A model generated the notes under the pieces. That model was not told where the DNA came from. It did no database searches and saw only the letters and a program-made list of their open reading frames with translations. DNA of 64,000 nt from NCBI GenBank assembly GCA_036525295.1, contig DATDAQ010000069.1, positions 1-64,000 of the forward strand, read 5' to 3'. Numbering within the stretch: the stretch's first letter is position 1; every line of letters begins with the position of its first letter. This document shows positions 48,258-57,001 of this stretch, piece by piece. Source of the stretch: VRUE01 sp036525295 (lineage in GTDB: Bacteria > Actinomycetota > Thermoleophilia > Solirubrobacterales > 70-9). The translations under genes and the position numbers were made by a program.

Positions 48258-50492
48258 ATGCTGCGACGGCGAGTATGCCCCGGCTTGGTGGCCCGGATTT
48301 CGATTGCTGTCTTGGCATCGGCATCCGTCCTGGCTCCGCATGCCATCGCGGTGCCGAGCGGCGGGTCCCTGGCCTTCGTCCAGGTTGGCGGGGCGGGGAC
48401 CTACGTCCCGGGTGAGGCAATCGTGCGCTTCGAGAGAGGCACGTCGCACGCGGATCGCCGCGATGCACGCCGCTCGGCCGACGTCGAGCTCGGCGATACC
48501 CTCGGCATACCGCGCGTTCAGCTGCTCGAGGTCCACGGATCCGTGAGTGCCGCTGTCCGGCGTCTGGAAGGCCAGCCGGGGGTCGTCTACGCCCAGCCGA
48601 ACTACCGCTACGAGGTGCTGGCGGTCCCCGAGCCCGACGACAGCTTCTTCGAAGATCTCTGGGGCCTTTCGGATCCCGCCCTGCCGGATCCTGGCGTGGG
48701 CGCACTCGAGGCCTGGGAGCATGGCAAGGGGAGTGGCGAGGTGATCGCCGTCGTCGACACGGGGGTCGATCTGACACACCCCGACATCGCCCCCAACCTG
48801 TGGACCAACCCGAGCCCGGATCCGAGTTCCGAAGACCTGCACGGATATGACTTCGTCGACGACGACGGCGATCCCGACGACTACAACTTCCACGGGACGC
48901 ATGTGGCGGGCACGGCGGCGGCTGCCTCCGGCAACGCCATGGGGACGGCCGGAGTCGCTCCCGAGGCGGAGATCATGGCCGTCCGGGTTCTGGACGGCGA
49001 CGGCAGCGGTTCGACCGACGAGATCGCCGACGGCATCGCCTACGCGGCGGAGCACGGGGCGGGCGTCATCAACCTCAGCCTCGGCGGCCCCGCAGGCGAA
49101 GACGAGGCGATGTCGGACGCGGTCGACCTGGCCGCCGAAGAAGGGGCCGTCGTCGTGGCGGCCGCCGGCAACGATGGGGCGAACAACGACGTCGAGCCGA
49201 CCACGCCGTGCACGCTTCCCCAGCCGAGCCTGATCTGCGTCGCGGCGCTAGGCCGGGGCGGCGGTCTGGCGAGCTTCTCGAACTACGGCGCTCAGTCCGT
49301 CGACATCGCCGCGCCGGGGACCGGCATCCTCAGCGCCAAGCCGGACTATGGCGCTCCCCTGTTCAGCAATGGCTTCGAGGCGGGGACGACCGAAGCCTGG
49401 GACACCTTTGCGGAAAACGGGGGGCTTCCGTGGGGCCTGAGCGCTTCGGCCGCAAGCGGCACCCAGTCGGCGACGGACAGCCCGGGAGGCGACTACGGCC
49501 AAGCGACGGGCACGAGCGACGCCGTCTCCGAACTATTTACCGTCGGCGCCGTGGACCTGACCACCGAGCGCGGCTGCCGAATCCACTTCCGCACGAAGTA
49601 CGAGTTGGAGGACACCTTCGACTACTTCCTCGCGGGCGCTTTCGACGAAGATGGGTCCGCCGACTTCGTCGAACTCACCGGCACCTCGCCAGCGTACCCC
49701 AGCAGCTTCGAACGCGAAGAGGTCTCGATCTCGGATCTGGACGACGAGAACGACGTTCACCCTGCCTTCGCCGTGCTCTCCGACGAATCGATCGAGCTCG
49801 ACGGTGCTTACGTCGACGACGTGCGGCTCATTTGCCGCGACGAGACCTACGTCAACCAGATCACGAGCGTCAGCCAGTACGACCAGCCCGCCGCCGGCAA
49901 CTATGTCGCGTTCCAGGGCACCTCGATGGCGGCCCCGCACGTCGCGGGAGTGGCGGCACTCGTCCGCGCGGCCGCCCCCGGTGCGAGTGCCACAGAGGTC
50001 GTCGACGCGATCCTCGATGGGGCCTCGGCCCTCCCGAGCGTCGTTCCTTCGAAGCCGATCGCCACCTACGGCATCGCCGATGCATGCCAGGCGATCGCCG
50101 TGGCGAGGGCGGAAGACTTCGCCGAAGAGTGTCCGGGGAGCAGCGAAAACGTCATTCCCCCGCCGCCGCCACCGGCGGCACCGGCCACCCCTGCGTCGTC
50201 AACGACGGTTGTCGACCAGCTGGCGCCTCGCACCTTCTTCCGGCAGCATCCTCTCCGGATCCTGCGCACGCGCCACGGCAAGGCCAGGGCCGTGTTCCGC
50301 TTCGGCGCCGACGAGTCCGGCGTCTCCTTCGTCTGCCGGATCGACGGCGGCTTGTTCCAAGTCTGCCCCCAGCGGCTGGTGAGCCGGTTTGCGATCGGGT
50401 TGCACACCGTCCGGGTCTACGCTCGCGACCCCGCGGGGAACGCCGATCGGACCCCAGCCGTCTACCGCTTCCGGGTCAAGCGGATCGGCTAG
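48258..50492 (+). CDS. Secreted subtilisin-family (S8) serine protease with inserted domain
   Basis: The product is 744 residues from ATG (GTG three codons earlier is possible). A signal peptide is followed by an inhibitor-like propeptide (GEAIVRFERGTSHADRRDARRSADVELGD... with QPGVVYAQPNYRYEV). The catalytic triad is Asp167 (VIAVVDTGVD), His212 (HGTHVAGTA) and Ser556 (GTSMAAPHVAG), plus the oxyanion Asn in AAAGNDG. Unusually, ~170 residues (~370-540, LFSNGFEAGTTEAWDTF...) interrupt the catalytic domain between APGTGI and GTSMA, and look like a beta-sandwich MAM/CBM-like module. A Pro-rich linker and an Ig-like C-terminal module (FVCRIDGGLFQVCPQR, HTVRVYARDPAGNADRTPA) end it. It is extracellular. 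The 3' end overlaps the convergent gene by 4 bases. Confidence 0.93.
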   Translation: MLRRRVCPGLVARISIAVLASASVLAPHAIAVPSGGSLAFVQVGGAGTYVPGEAIVRFERGTSHADRRDARRSADVELGDTLGIPRVQLLEVHGSVSAAVRRLEGQPGVVYAQPNYRYEVLAVPEPDDSFFEDLWGLSDPALPDPGVGALEAWEHGKGSGEVIAVVDTGVDLTHPDIAPNLWTNPSPDPSSEDLHGYDFVDDDGDPDDYNFHGTHVAGTAAAASGNAMGTAGVAPEAEIMAVRVLDGDGSGSTDEIADGIAYAAEHGAGVINLSLGGPAGEDEAMSDAVDLAAEEGAVVVAAAGNDGANNDVEPTTPCTLPQPSLICVAALGRGGGLASFSNYGAQSVDIAAPGTGILSAKPDYGAPLFSNGFEAGTTEAWDTFAENGGLPWGLSASAASGTQSATDSPGGDYGQATGTSDAVSELFTVGAVDLTTERGCRIHFRTKYELEDTFDYFLAGAFDEDGSADFVELTGTSPAYPSSFEREEVSISDLDDENDVHPAFAVLSDESIELDGAYVDDVRLICRDETYVNQITSVSQYDQPAAGNYVAFQGTSMAAPHVAGVAALVRAAAPGASATEVVDAILDGASALPSVVPSKPIATYGIADACQAIAVARAEDFAEECPGSSENVIPPPPPPAAPATPASSTTVVDQLAPRTFFRQHPLRILRTRHGKARAVFRFGADESGVSFVCRIDGGLFQVCPQRLVSRFAIGLHTVRVYARDPAGNADRTPAVYRFRVKRIG

Positions 50493-51172
50493 GCCGCGGC
50501 GGCGCCGCGCTTTGCGATCCGGTGCCCGGCGAAGAGCAGGAGGAGCAGCGCCGCGGCGCTGCCGAGGACCAGCGGATCGGTGAGGCTGAGCCCTTCCAGC
50601 CTGGTGCCGAAGTAGACGGAGATCGCCGTGATCGGCAGGTAGCCGACCGCTGTCGTCCAGGTGAAGCGCCAGACTGGGACGCGGGCGGCGCCAGCCGCGT
50701 AGGAGGTGAGGCTGAAGGGCACGATCGGGATCAGACGCACGGCGAGCAGCAGGGTGACGCCGCCACGCTCGATCATCGCCTCGGTGCGCTCGAAGCGCTC
50801 GGTGCCGAACCAGCGGTCGAGCAGGGGACGCGCCAGCGAGCGGCCTATCGCGAAGCAGAGCAGGCCCGAGAGCAGCCAGCCGGTCATCGTCAGGGCCAGG
50901 GCGGGGAAGAAGCCGTAGGCGAAGCCGGCCGCGGCGTCGACGATCTCGGCGGGGTAGAAGACCACGGCGTGGATCAGGGCGAGGGCGAGGATGATCAGCG
51001 GCCCGGCGATCCCGAGGCTGTCGAGCTCACTGCGCACCTCGGCGGTATCGCCCCGGATCGCCGCCTCGACTGCCTCTCTCAGCGCGGGGACTGAGAGCAC
51101 GAGCGCAGCAAGAAGCGCGATCCCGCCCAGGGTGATCGCGACGGCGAGGAGGGACGGCTTTGGCTTCTCCAC
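50489..51172 (-). CDS. TVP38/TMEM64-family (VTT domain) membrane protein
   Basis: The product is 227 residues with about five membrane segments. The SNARE-associated/VTT pattern is visible: VVFYPAEIVDAAAGFAYGFFPALALTMTGWLLSGLLCFAIGRSL, then a soluble FERTEAMIERGGVTLLLAVRLIPIVPFSLTSYAAGAARVPVWRF, and WTTAVGYLPITAISVYFGT. The R-x-IP-x-VPF motif is the conserved reentrant loop. DedA-like relatives act in lipid transport or proton-coupled membrane homeostasis. Substrate unknown. Confidence 0.9.
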   Translation of the reverse strand: MEKPKPSLLAVAITLGGIALLAALVLSVPALREAVEAAIRGDTAEVRSELDSLGIAGPLIILALALIHAVVFYPAEIVDAAAGFAYGFFPALALTMTGWLLSGLLCFAIGRSLARPLLDRWFGTERFERTEAMIERGGVTLLLAVRLIPIVPFSLTSYAAGAARVPVWRFTWTTAVGYLPITAISVYFGTRLEGLSLTDPLVLGSAAALLLLLFAGHRIAKRGAAAA

Positions 51173-51223
51173 GAGCTCAGTATCGCGGCGATGCGACAGA
51201 GCGGCTCCTAGTAGTAGGAAGGA

Positions 51224-51664
51224 CTAGCGCGCGATTGCCGCGCGATAGGCCTGCTCGTCGAGCGCGAGGCGCCACGGGCCGGTAGCCGATTCCGTGGCGC
51301 GGAAGTCGCGGAAGTCGAAAGTGAGGATCGGCAACTCGTGCCGCTCGGCGATCGCCATCACGCACGCATCGACGAAGCCAAGCTGGAGATCGGCGTAACG
51401 ATCGTTGAGCTCGACGGCCCGTCGCATGAGGCCCGCGGACAGATAGGCGATTTCACGCTCTCCTCCTGCCGTAGCCTCGAGGAAGGCGCGCGCAGCCGCG
51501 TGACCGGCCCGGCTGCGCAGGATTTGGTCGACCTCCACCAGTACGGGCGTGGGTACGATCGCGTTGCGCCTGAGCTTTGCGATCAGTGTCGCCGCGACCT
51601 CATGGGCGGCATCACGGCGGTCGATTGCCGAGACGAGAGGGCCGGTGTCAACGAGGATCTTCAT
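51224..51664 (-). CDS. PIN-domain toxin (VapC-type)
   Basis: The product is 146 residues from ATG at 51664. The acidic PIN residues are in KILVDTGPLVSAIDRRD (first Asp), PVLVEVDQIL (Glu), LGFVDACVMAIAE and LTFDFRDF (C-terminal Asp pair), so the Mg-dependent RNase site is intact. The start overlaps the antitoxin gene by 17 bases, the classic VapBC order. By family it cleaves tRNA or other RNA when free of antitoxin. First of three such modules within eight kilobases. Confidence 0.88.
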   Translation of the reverse strand: MKILVDTGPLVSAIDRRDAAHEVAATLIAKLRRNAIVPTPVLVEVDQILRSRAGHAAARAFLEATAGGEREIAYLSAGLMRRAVELNDRYADLQLGFVDACVMAIAERHELPILTFDFRDFRATESATGPWRLALDEQAYRAAIAR

Positions 51665-51902
51665 CGCCCGGTCCCTCGCCAGGGCCCCACGGCTTGAGTC
51701 CGAGGTACTTCTCGGCATTGATTCCGAGATCTCCGGGGCCTTCGAAGGAGCCGATCCACTCGGGCCAGCTCTCCCGGCCCTCATCGAGGGCACCGAGCTC
51801 GATCAGGCGCACGACTGTTGCCGAGAACGACTCGTTGCCGAGGGCCTGTTCGCGCACGAGCTCCTCGACGCTGCCAGGGAGGTAGATGGTTCGGCGGGGC
51901 AT
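51648..51902 (-). CDS. VapB-type antitoxin (ribbon-helix-helix)
   Basis: The product is 84 residues from MPRRTIYLPG; an ATG four codons earlier is possible. The N-terminus RTIYLPGSVEELVREQA and NESFSATVVRLIELGALDEG follow the ribbon-helix-helix operator-binding pattern. The C-terminus (SWPEWIGSFEGPGDLGINAEKYLG) is the toxin-wrapping tail. It overlaps the PIN toxin gene downstream. Confidence 0.82.
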   Translation of the reverse strand: MPRRTIYLPGSVEELVREQALGNESFSATVVRLIELGALDEGRESWPEWIGSFEGPGDLGINAEKYLGLKPWGPGEGPGDEDPR

Positions 51903-51988
51903 GATCTGCGGCATCGATTCCGAGTATGAACGGGCAAATCATACCCGTGGTGCGCAGAAGCGCACCGAACCGAGTCGCCATCCGTACG

Positions 51989-54127
51989 CTACGCGCGCAG
52001 CCGCTCGGCGAGGCCTGAGTAGCGGCGGCCGCTGTCGTCGCGACGAATTGCGCCCTCCAGCGCGGCGCGGTCGCCGATCAGGACGCAGCTGCTGCGAGCA
52101 CGGGTAATCGCCGTGTAGAGGAGGGGGCGGGTCAGCATCCGCGCGTGGGAGCGGTGACAGATGCCGACGACGACCGGGACCTCGCAGCCCTGCGCCTTGT
52201 GGACGGAGATCGCGTAGGCCAGGCGCAGCGTCGCGGTCTCGCCGTAGGGGATCGTCAGCGACTCGCCCTCGTCGGTGTCGACGAGGATCTCCTCCTCGTC
52301 GGGGTCGTCGGCGCGGAGGAAGACGATTGAGCCGTTCATCAGGCCCAGCTCGTGCGAGTTGCGAGTCTGGATCAGCCGGTCGCCGACCCGGAAGCGTTCC
52401 CCGACCGCCCGCTTGCCGCCGGGGTTGAGCCGCTCCTGCAGGCGCTCGTTGAGGGCGTCGATGCCGACGGCGCCCCGGTACATCGGCGCCAGCACCTGCA
52501 CGTCGCGGATCGGATCGACCTCGAAGCGCGCCGGCGCCCGCTCGGCGACGACCTCGACCACGGCCTCCAGCGCCCGCTCGGGACTGGCGCGGTCGATGAA
52601 GAAGAAGTCGTGGTCCTGGTCCTCCGCGGGCTCGAGGTGCGGCGGGCGGCCCTGGTTGATCTCGTGGGCGGCGGTGGTGATCATCGAGCGCGCCGCCTGG
52701 CGGAAGATCTGAGTGAGGCGGACGACCGGCGCGATTTCCGAGGCGATCAGGTCCTCGAACGGTTTGCCGGCGCCGATCGGCGGTAGCTGGTCGGCGTCGC
52801 CGACGAAGACGACGTGGGTCGACTCGGCGAGGCCGCCGAGCAGCACCTCGATAAGGCGCAGGTTCAGCATCGAGGACTCGTCGACGATCGCCAGATCGAC
52901 CGGGAGTGGGTGTCCCGGCCTGAAGGCGGGCTCGCGCCCCGGCATCCACTCGAGCATCCGGTGGATCGTCTGGGCGTCGTGGCCGGTTGCCTCCTCGAGC
53001 CGGCGAGCGGCGCGGCCGGTCGGGGCACAGAGGGCGATGCGCAACCCGGCCTCTTCGGCCTCCTCGACGATCGCCCTCGTGCAGGCGGTCTTGCCAACTC
53101 CGGGCCCGCCGGTGAGGACGGAGATGCGCGAAGTGAAGGCCCCCCGCACCGCCGACCACTGCTCGTCGGTCAGTTCGGTGTCCGCGGCATCGCGAGGCGG
53201 GGTCGGGCCCGGGTCGTGGTCGAGGTGGGGAGGCTCGGCGGCTCGGGCGCCAAGCGTCGCGGCGACCGCGACCTCGCTGGCGTGGGTGAGCTCGCGGTAG
53301 ACGCGATCGCCCTCGACCGTCAGCCCGCGGCCTTCGCTCAGCACCTCCGGGTCCGGGTTGAGTCCGAGCAGCTTCGCGGCGCGCATGGTCAGCTCCGAGA
53401 GGGGCAGGTAGCTGTTGCCCTGCTGTTCGGCCTCGGCCAGGGCGTAGGCTGCCGCGGCCTGCGCCCGGCGGCTGGACTCGGGCGGCACGTCGGCGGCGAG
53501 CGCGATCTTGTCTGCGCGGGCGAAGCCGACCCCCTCGACCTCGGTCAGCCGGTAGGGGTCCTCGTGCAGGATCGCCATCGAGCGGTCGGCGAAGCGGGCG
53601 TGGATCGGCGCCGCCAGGTGGGCCAGGCCGTGCGGGGCCAGCTGCACGTGCAGGTCGCGAATCGCGCGGCTGGCGTGCCAGGACTCGGTCGCGGCTTCGG
53701 CCTGGGAGACGCTGACGCCGCGCAGGGAGCCGAACACCGCTCGTGGATCGGCGGCGATCGCCCCCAGCACCCCCTCGCCGTGTTCGTCGACCAGCCGTTC
53801 TGCCCGGGCCGGGCCGATGTGCCGCAGCGTGGTGAGGTAGGCGATCCGGCCTGCTCGGTCGGCGGGATCGAGCGGCAGCGCCCCCTGGGCGCGGAGCTGG
53901 CGGCCGTAGCGGGCGTGCGTCTGCCACTCGCCGCTGACTTCGGCCCGGTCGCCGACGCCGAGGTGGGCGACGGGGCCGACCAGGGCGAACCCCTCGCCCG
54001 ACTCGGCATCCTGGACCTCGAGCACCGCGTAGCCGTTGTCCTCGGCGCAGAAGATCACGCCGAGCACCTCAACCGTCGCCGAGTGACCTGGAGCGTCGGT
54101 GTCGAAGAGGGTGGCCGTGCCGTTCAC
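51989..54127 (-). CDS. recD2: RecD2-type ATP-dependent DNA helicase (SF1B)
   Basis: The product is 712 residues. The N-terminal ~300 residues have the RecD2 OB-fold and helix-hairpin-helix region (LTTLRHIGPARAERLVDEHGEGVL; EVEGVGFARADKIA). The helicase core follows: Walker A GGPGVGKTACTRAI, CAPTGRAARRLEEATG, IHRMLE, Walker B LAIVDESSMLNLRLIEVLL, VFVGDADQLPPIGAG, LTQIFRQAARSMI, AYAISVHKAQGCEVPVVV and LYTAITRARSSCVLIGD. It is a 5'-3' helicase of DNA repair, with no RecBC partner here. It lies near, but is not overlapped by, the VapBC module downstream. Confidence 0.94.
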   Translation of the reverse strand: MNGTATLFDTDAPGHSATVEVLGVIFCAEDNGYAVLEVQDAESGEGFALVGPVAHLGVGDRAEVSGEWQTHARYGRQLRAQGALPLDPADRAGRIAYLTTLRHIGPARAERLVDEHGEGVLGAIAADPRAVFGSLRGVSVSQAEAATESWHASRAIRDLHVQLAPHGLAHLAAPIHARFADRSMAILHEDPYRLTEVEGVGFARADKIALAADVPPESSRRAQAAAAYALAEAEQQGNSYLPLSELTMRAAKLLGLNPDPEVLSEGRGLTVEGDRVYRELTHASEVAVAATLGARAAEPPHLDHDPGPTPPRDAADTELTDEQWSAVRGAFTSRISVLTGGPGVGKTACTRAIVEEAEEAGLRIALCAPTGRAARRLEEATGHDAQTIHRMLEWMPGREPAFRPGHPLPVDLAIVDESSMLNLRLIEVLLGGLAESTHVVFVGDADQLPPIGAGKPFEDLIASEIAPVVRLTQIFRQAARSMITTAAHEINQGRPPHLEPAEDQDHDFFFIDRASPERALEAVVEVVAERAPARFEVDPIRDVQVLAPMYRGAVGIDALNERLQERLNPGGKRAVGERFRVGDRLIQTRNSHELGLMNGSIVFLRADDPDEEEILVDTDEGESLTIPYGETATLRLAYAISVHKAQGCEVPVVVGICHRSHARMLTRPLLYTAITRARSSCVLIGDRAALEGAIRRDDSGRRYSGLAERLRA

Positions 54128-54152
54128 ACGCCAAAGCTAGCCTGTGGCCAAG

Positions 54153-54353
54153 ATGACCGAACGGCCGAATTCCGGTCTCTGCGACAGCTGCCGGCACCAG
54201 CGCCTGGTTCCCAACACCCGCGGCTCGGTCTTCTCGCTCTGCGAGCGCTCCCGTACGGACCCCCGCTATCCGCGCTACCCGCGGGTGCCGGTGGCGTCCT
54301 GCCCCGGCCACGAGGCTCGCGGCCGGGGCGGCGACGTCGCCATCGAGTCCTAG
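54153..54353 (+). CDS. Small zinc-ribbon-like protein
   Basis: The product is 66 residues from ATG (GTG at 54144 also possible). LCDSCRHQRLVPNTRGSVFSLCERS and RVPVASCPGHEARGRGG contain four Cys and a His with CxxC spacing, suggesting a zinc ribbon. RYPRYPRVPV is a notable repeat. It starts 25 bases from the divergent recD2 gene and overlaps the convergent cupin gene by four bases. Function unknown. Confidence 0.65.
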   Translation: MTERPNSGLCDSCRHQRLVPNTRGSVFSLCERSRTDPRYPRYPRVPVASCPGHEARGRGGDVAIES

Positions 54354-54742
54354 CTCGCCATCGGGTCCGGTTCGCCGAGCTTGGAGTTGTCGGGGGCCAC
54401 GTAATCCCCACCGGGGACGCCGCCGAGGACGAGGATGCGGATGCCCTCCTCACCCGGCCAGACCTTGCGCATGATGCCGGGGCCGACCCGGGCGACGTGG
54501 TCGGGGTCGAGCGGGAAGCGCTCGCCGGCGATGTCCAGCTCGCCGGAGCCGCGCAGGGTCACGTAGACCTCCTCCTGCCCGTCCTGCTCGTGGTCGTGTT
54601 CGGGGTAGTTGTCGTAGTTCGGCGGCATGTCGATGATCTGCATGCCGAACGATTCGACGCCCAGCTCCGCCCGGGCGCGCTTGAAGGCGCCGAGGAAGAC
54701 GGCCTCCATGTCGTCGATCTTCTTCACCGCGTAGGTGCTCAC
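54350..54742 (-). CDS. Cupin-domain protein
   Basis: The product is 130 residues from GTG, with AGGAGG just upstream. The cupin motif 1 histidines and glutamate are seen in NYPEHDHEQDGQEEVYVTLRGSGEL, with motif 2 around PDHVARVGPGIMRKVWPGEEGIRILVLGG. The metal-site His-x-His and Glu are present. Substrate cannot be assigned. Downstream end overlaps the zinc-ribbon gene. Confidence 0.8.
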   Translation of the reverse strand: MSTYAVKKIDDMEAVFLGAFKRARAELGVESFGMQIIDMPPNYDNYPEHDHEQDGQEEVYVTLRGSGELDIAGERFPLDPDHVARVGPGIMRKVWPGEEGIRILVLGGVPGGDYVAPDNSKLGEPDPMAS

Positions 54743-54758
54743 GTTGCCTCCTAAGAAA

Positions 54759-54775
54759 GCTTTGCTTTACAAAGC
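54759..54775. terminator. Small hairpin between the SnoaL-like and cupin genes
   Basis: GCTTTG and CAAAGC arms with a CTTTA loop lie directly after the stop of the SnoaL-like gene. Weak stem, no long T-run. Confidence 0.35.
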
Positions 54776-54778
54776 AGC

Positions 54779-55213
54779 TTAGTCGAGCAGGCCGACCTGG
54801 CGCAGGATCGAGACCGAGTCCGAGTAGACGTCCTTGCGCTTGATCAGCCCGCCCTCGAAGGGGATCACGTCGATCCCGTCCCAGCTGACCGTGCGCCCGG
54901 TGGGAGGGGCTTCGATCTCGCCGCGGCTCATCGTCTGCGTGTGCGTGGCGGTTGCGGTCCACTCCTGCGTCACCACTCCCTCGCGCACGTACAGCCGGCG
55001 CGTCTCGAATCTCATGTCGGGCCAGGTCTCGAAGATCCTGGCGATGTGCCCGCGAACCTCCCCGCCCTGTGCGGACTCCCCCGCGGTGTGGTTGGCGAAG
55101 ACCATGTCCGGCGCGTGCATGGCGACAATCGCGTCGAGGTCCTGCGCGTTCCAGGCGTCGTTGTAGCGCCCGATCGCCTCGGTCAGCGCCTCGATCCCGT
55201 CGCGCTCGTCCAT
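54779..55213 (-). CDS. SnoaL-like / NTF2-fold protein
   Basis: The product is 144 residues from ATG at 55213 (an ATG three codons earlier also fits). The NTF2-like fold is suggested by YNDAWNAQDLDAIVAMHAPDMVFANHT, GEVRGHIARIFETWPDMRFETRRLYV and VVTQEWTATATHTQ, ending IKRKDVYSDSVSILRQVGLL. SnoaL relatives are small cyclases or hydrolases of polyketide or steroid-like substrates, or ligand-binding domains. Its gene partner on the same strand encodes a cupin; the two could act together on a small molecule, but no pathway is visible. Confidence 0.82.
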   Translation of the reverse strand: MDERDGIEALTEAIGRYNDAWNAQDLDAIVAMHAPDMVFANHTAGESAQGGEVRGHIARIFETWPDMRFETRRLYVREGVVTQEWTATATHTQTMSRGEIEAPPTGRTVSWDGIDVIPFEGGLIKRKDVYSDSVSILRQVGLLD

Positions 55214-55358
55214 TGCGCTCACTCTAGCTTGCGATGGAGCCGTGCGGAAGGCGTGATGTCCTGCGCACCACGCGTGCGCCGCAACGTCCTAGCGTCCCTC
55301 GCATGACGACTACTACAAGCCTTGACATCAGATGACTCAATATCTAACATCACGCATC

Positions 55359-55613
55359 ATGCCCCGCACGACGTTCGATCTCGACGCGACCGTCCTCGCC
55401 GATCTGCGTCGCCGGGCCAAAACGGAAGGCAAGAGCATGGGCCAGGTTGCATCCGAGTTGTTGGCTGTGAGCCTGGGAGACGAGCAGCCCGCCCAGGCAC
55501 CCCCCTTGAACTGGGCAAAGAAGGACATGGGTCCGTTCAAGATCGACCTTGAGGACAAGGAGGCGGTCTGGAACCTGCTTGACCGCGAGGAACTGGAAAG
55601 GGGCTCAGGTTGA
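55359..55613 (+). CDS. VapB-type antitoxin
   Basis: The product is 84 residues from ATG at 55359 (the frame also has one at 55332). MPRTTFDLDATVLADLRRRAKTEGKSMGQVASELLAVSLG is a ribbon-helix-helix DNA-binding head, and LDREELERGSG ends the toxin-binding tail. It overlaps the PIN toxin gene by four bases. Second TA module of this stretch. Confidence 0.82.
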   Translation: MPRTTFDLDATVLADLRRRAKTEGKSMGQVASELLAVSLGDEQPAQAPPLNWAKKDMGPFKIDLEDKEAVWNLLDREELERGSG

Positions 55614-56044
55614 GCGCCGCGATCGACACCAACGTCCTGCTCTACGCCTCCAACTCGAGCAGCGAGTGCTTCGAGACGGCACACGCCGTCGTCGAGCGCC
55701 TCGCCCGTGGCCCGGAACTGCTGTACATCTTCTGGCCGGTGGCGATGGGGTTCCTTCGCCTCGTGACCAACCCAGCGCTCACCGACGAGCCCCTCTCGCC
55801 GTCCGAAGCGCTCGCGTCGCTGAGCGACCTGACCGAGCGTGATCATGTCCGAACGCCGGGCGAGGCCCGAGGCTTCCTCGCCGTCTTCCGGGAAACCGCC
55901 TCGGCGGGTACGCGCGGGAGGGACGTCACCGACGCCCACATCGCCGCCTTGATGCGCCAGCACGGCGTCGGCACCATCTACACCCGCGACCGTGATTTTC
56001 GCCGCTTCGACGGGATCCGGGTCGAGGATCCGTTCGCTTCATAG
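55610..56044 (+). CDS. PIN-domain toxin (VapC-type)
   Basis: The product is 144 residues from TTG, overlapping the antitoxin stop. AAIDTNVLLYASNSSSE carries the first Asp, ELLYIFWPVAMGFLRLVTNP the second region and RGRDVTDAHIAALMRQHGVGTIYTRDRDFRRF the C-terminal Asp cluster, so the nuclease site is complete. RNase of the VapC type, neutralised by the preceding antitoxin. Confidence 0.88.
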   Translation: MSAAIDTNVLLYASNSSSECFETAHAVVERLARGPELLYIFWPVAMGFLRLVTNPALTDEPLSPSEALASLSDLTERDHVRTPGEARGFLAVFRETASAGTRGRDVTDAHIAALMRQHGVGTIYTRDRDFRRFDGIRVEDPFAS

Positions 56045-56153
56045 TGGCGAGGTCACGCCCCCTCGTGGGTGAGCGTGAAGGGAAGAGGTCTCGGGATAAG
56101 GTCGTACCGGCAAGGCGCGAATCGAAAGCGCTGGAAAGCTGAGGAGGCGTGGA

Positions 56154-56999
56154 GTGGACGTTGCGATCGGATTGCCCAATGCCGTGCCGGGGACGACTGG
56201 CGCGCAGCTGGTCGAGTGGGCCCGGCGTGCCGAGGCGCGCGGTTTCAGCAGCCTGGGGACGATCGACCGGATCGTCTACGACAACTACGAGCCGCTGATC
56301 GCGCTGGCCGCGGCTGCCGCGGTCACCGAGCGGATCGGCCTCTGCACCTCGGTTCTGCTCGGGCCGCTGCGCACCAACGCCACCGGGCTAGCCAAGGAGG
56401 CACTGAGCCTGAACGCTCTCTCCGGGGGTCGCTTCACGCTGGGCATCGGCCTCGGCGGTCGCGACGACGACTACGAGGCGAGCGGCATCGAGCTTGGTGG
56501 CCGCGGCCGGCGCCTCGACGCGATGCTGGAGCGGATCGAGGAGGTCTGGGCCGGGGGCGAGATCGGTCCCGCGATCGAGGGAGCACCGGCCCTCGTGGTC
56601 GGTGGCCATGCCGACGCTTCCTATGCGCGCGCCGCGCGCTTCGAAGCCGGTTGGATCGCCGCCAGCTCGGGGCCGGAGCAGTACGCGGAGGGGGCCCGCA
56701 AGGCAAGAGCCGCCTGGGCCGAGGCCGGCCGCCAGGGGGAGCCGAGGACGACGGCGCTTGCCTACTTCTCTCTCGGCGACCAGGCGGAGGAGGATGCCCG
56801 TGCCAACCTCGCCGACTACTACGCCTGGCTTGGCGAGCAGATCGCCGAGTTCATCGTCTCCGCTGCCGCCAGGGATGCGGAGTCGGTCCGGCAGACTCTT
56901 GCCGCCTACGAGGCGGCAGGGTGCGACGAGCTGATCCTCTTTCCCGCCTCGAGCGATCCCGTCCAGGTCGATCTGCTCGCTGACGCGGCGGGCCTCTGA
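56154..56999 (+). CDS. LLM-class (luciferase-like) flavin-dependent oxidoreductase
   Basis: The product is 281 residues from GTG, with CTGAGGAGG upstream. Luciferase-like barrel motifs: VAIGLPNAVPGTTGAQLVEWARRAEARGFSSL, AAVTERIGLCTSVLLGPLRTNATGLAKEALSLNALSGGRFTLGIGLG and DDDYEASGIELGGRGRRLDAML. It could use FMN with NAD(P)H or coenzyme F420, which is common in actinobacteria; this cannot be decided. The amine oxidase gene follows two bases after its stop, so the two flavoenzymes are in one operon. Confidence 0.88.
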   Translation: MDVAIGLPNAVPGTTGAQLVEWARRAEARGFSSLGTIDRIVYDNYEPLIALAAAAAVTERIGLCTSVLLGPLRTNATGLAKEALSLNALSGGRFTLGIGLGGRDDDYEASGIELGGRGRRLDAMLERIEEVWAGGEIGPAIEGAPALVVGGHADASYARAARFEAGWIAASSGPEQYAEGARKARAAWAEAGRQGEPRTTALAYFSLGDQAEEDARANLADYYAWLGEQIAEFIVSAAARDAESVRQTLAAYEAAGCDELILFPASSDPVQVDLLADAAGL

Positions 57000-57001
57000 G
57001 C

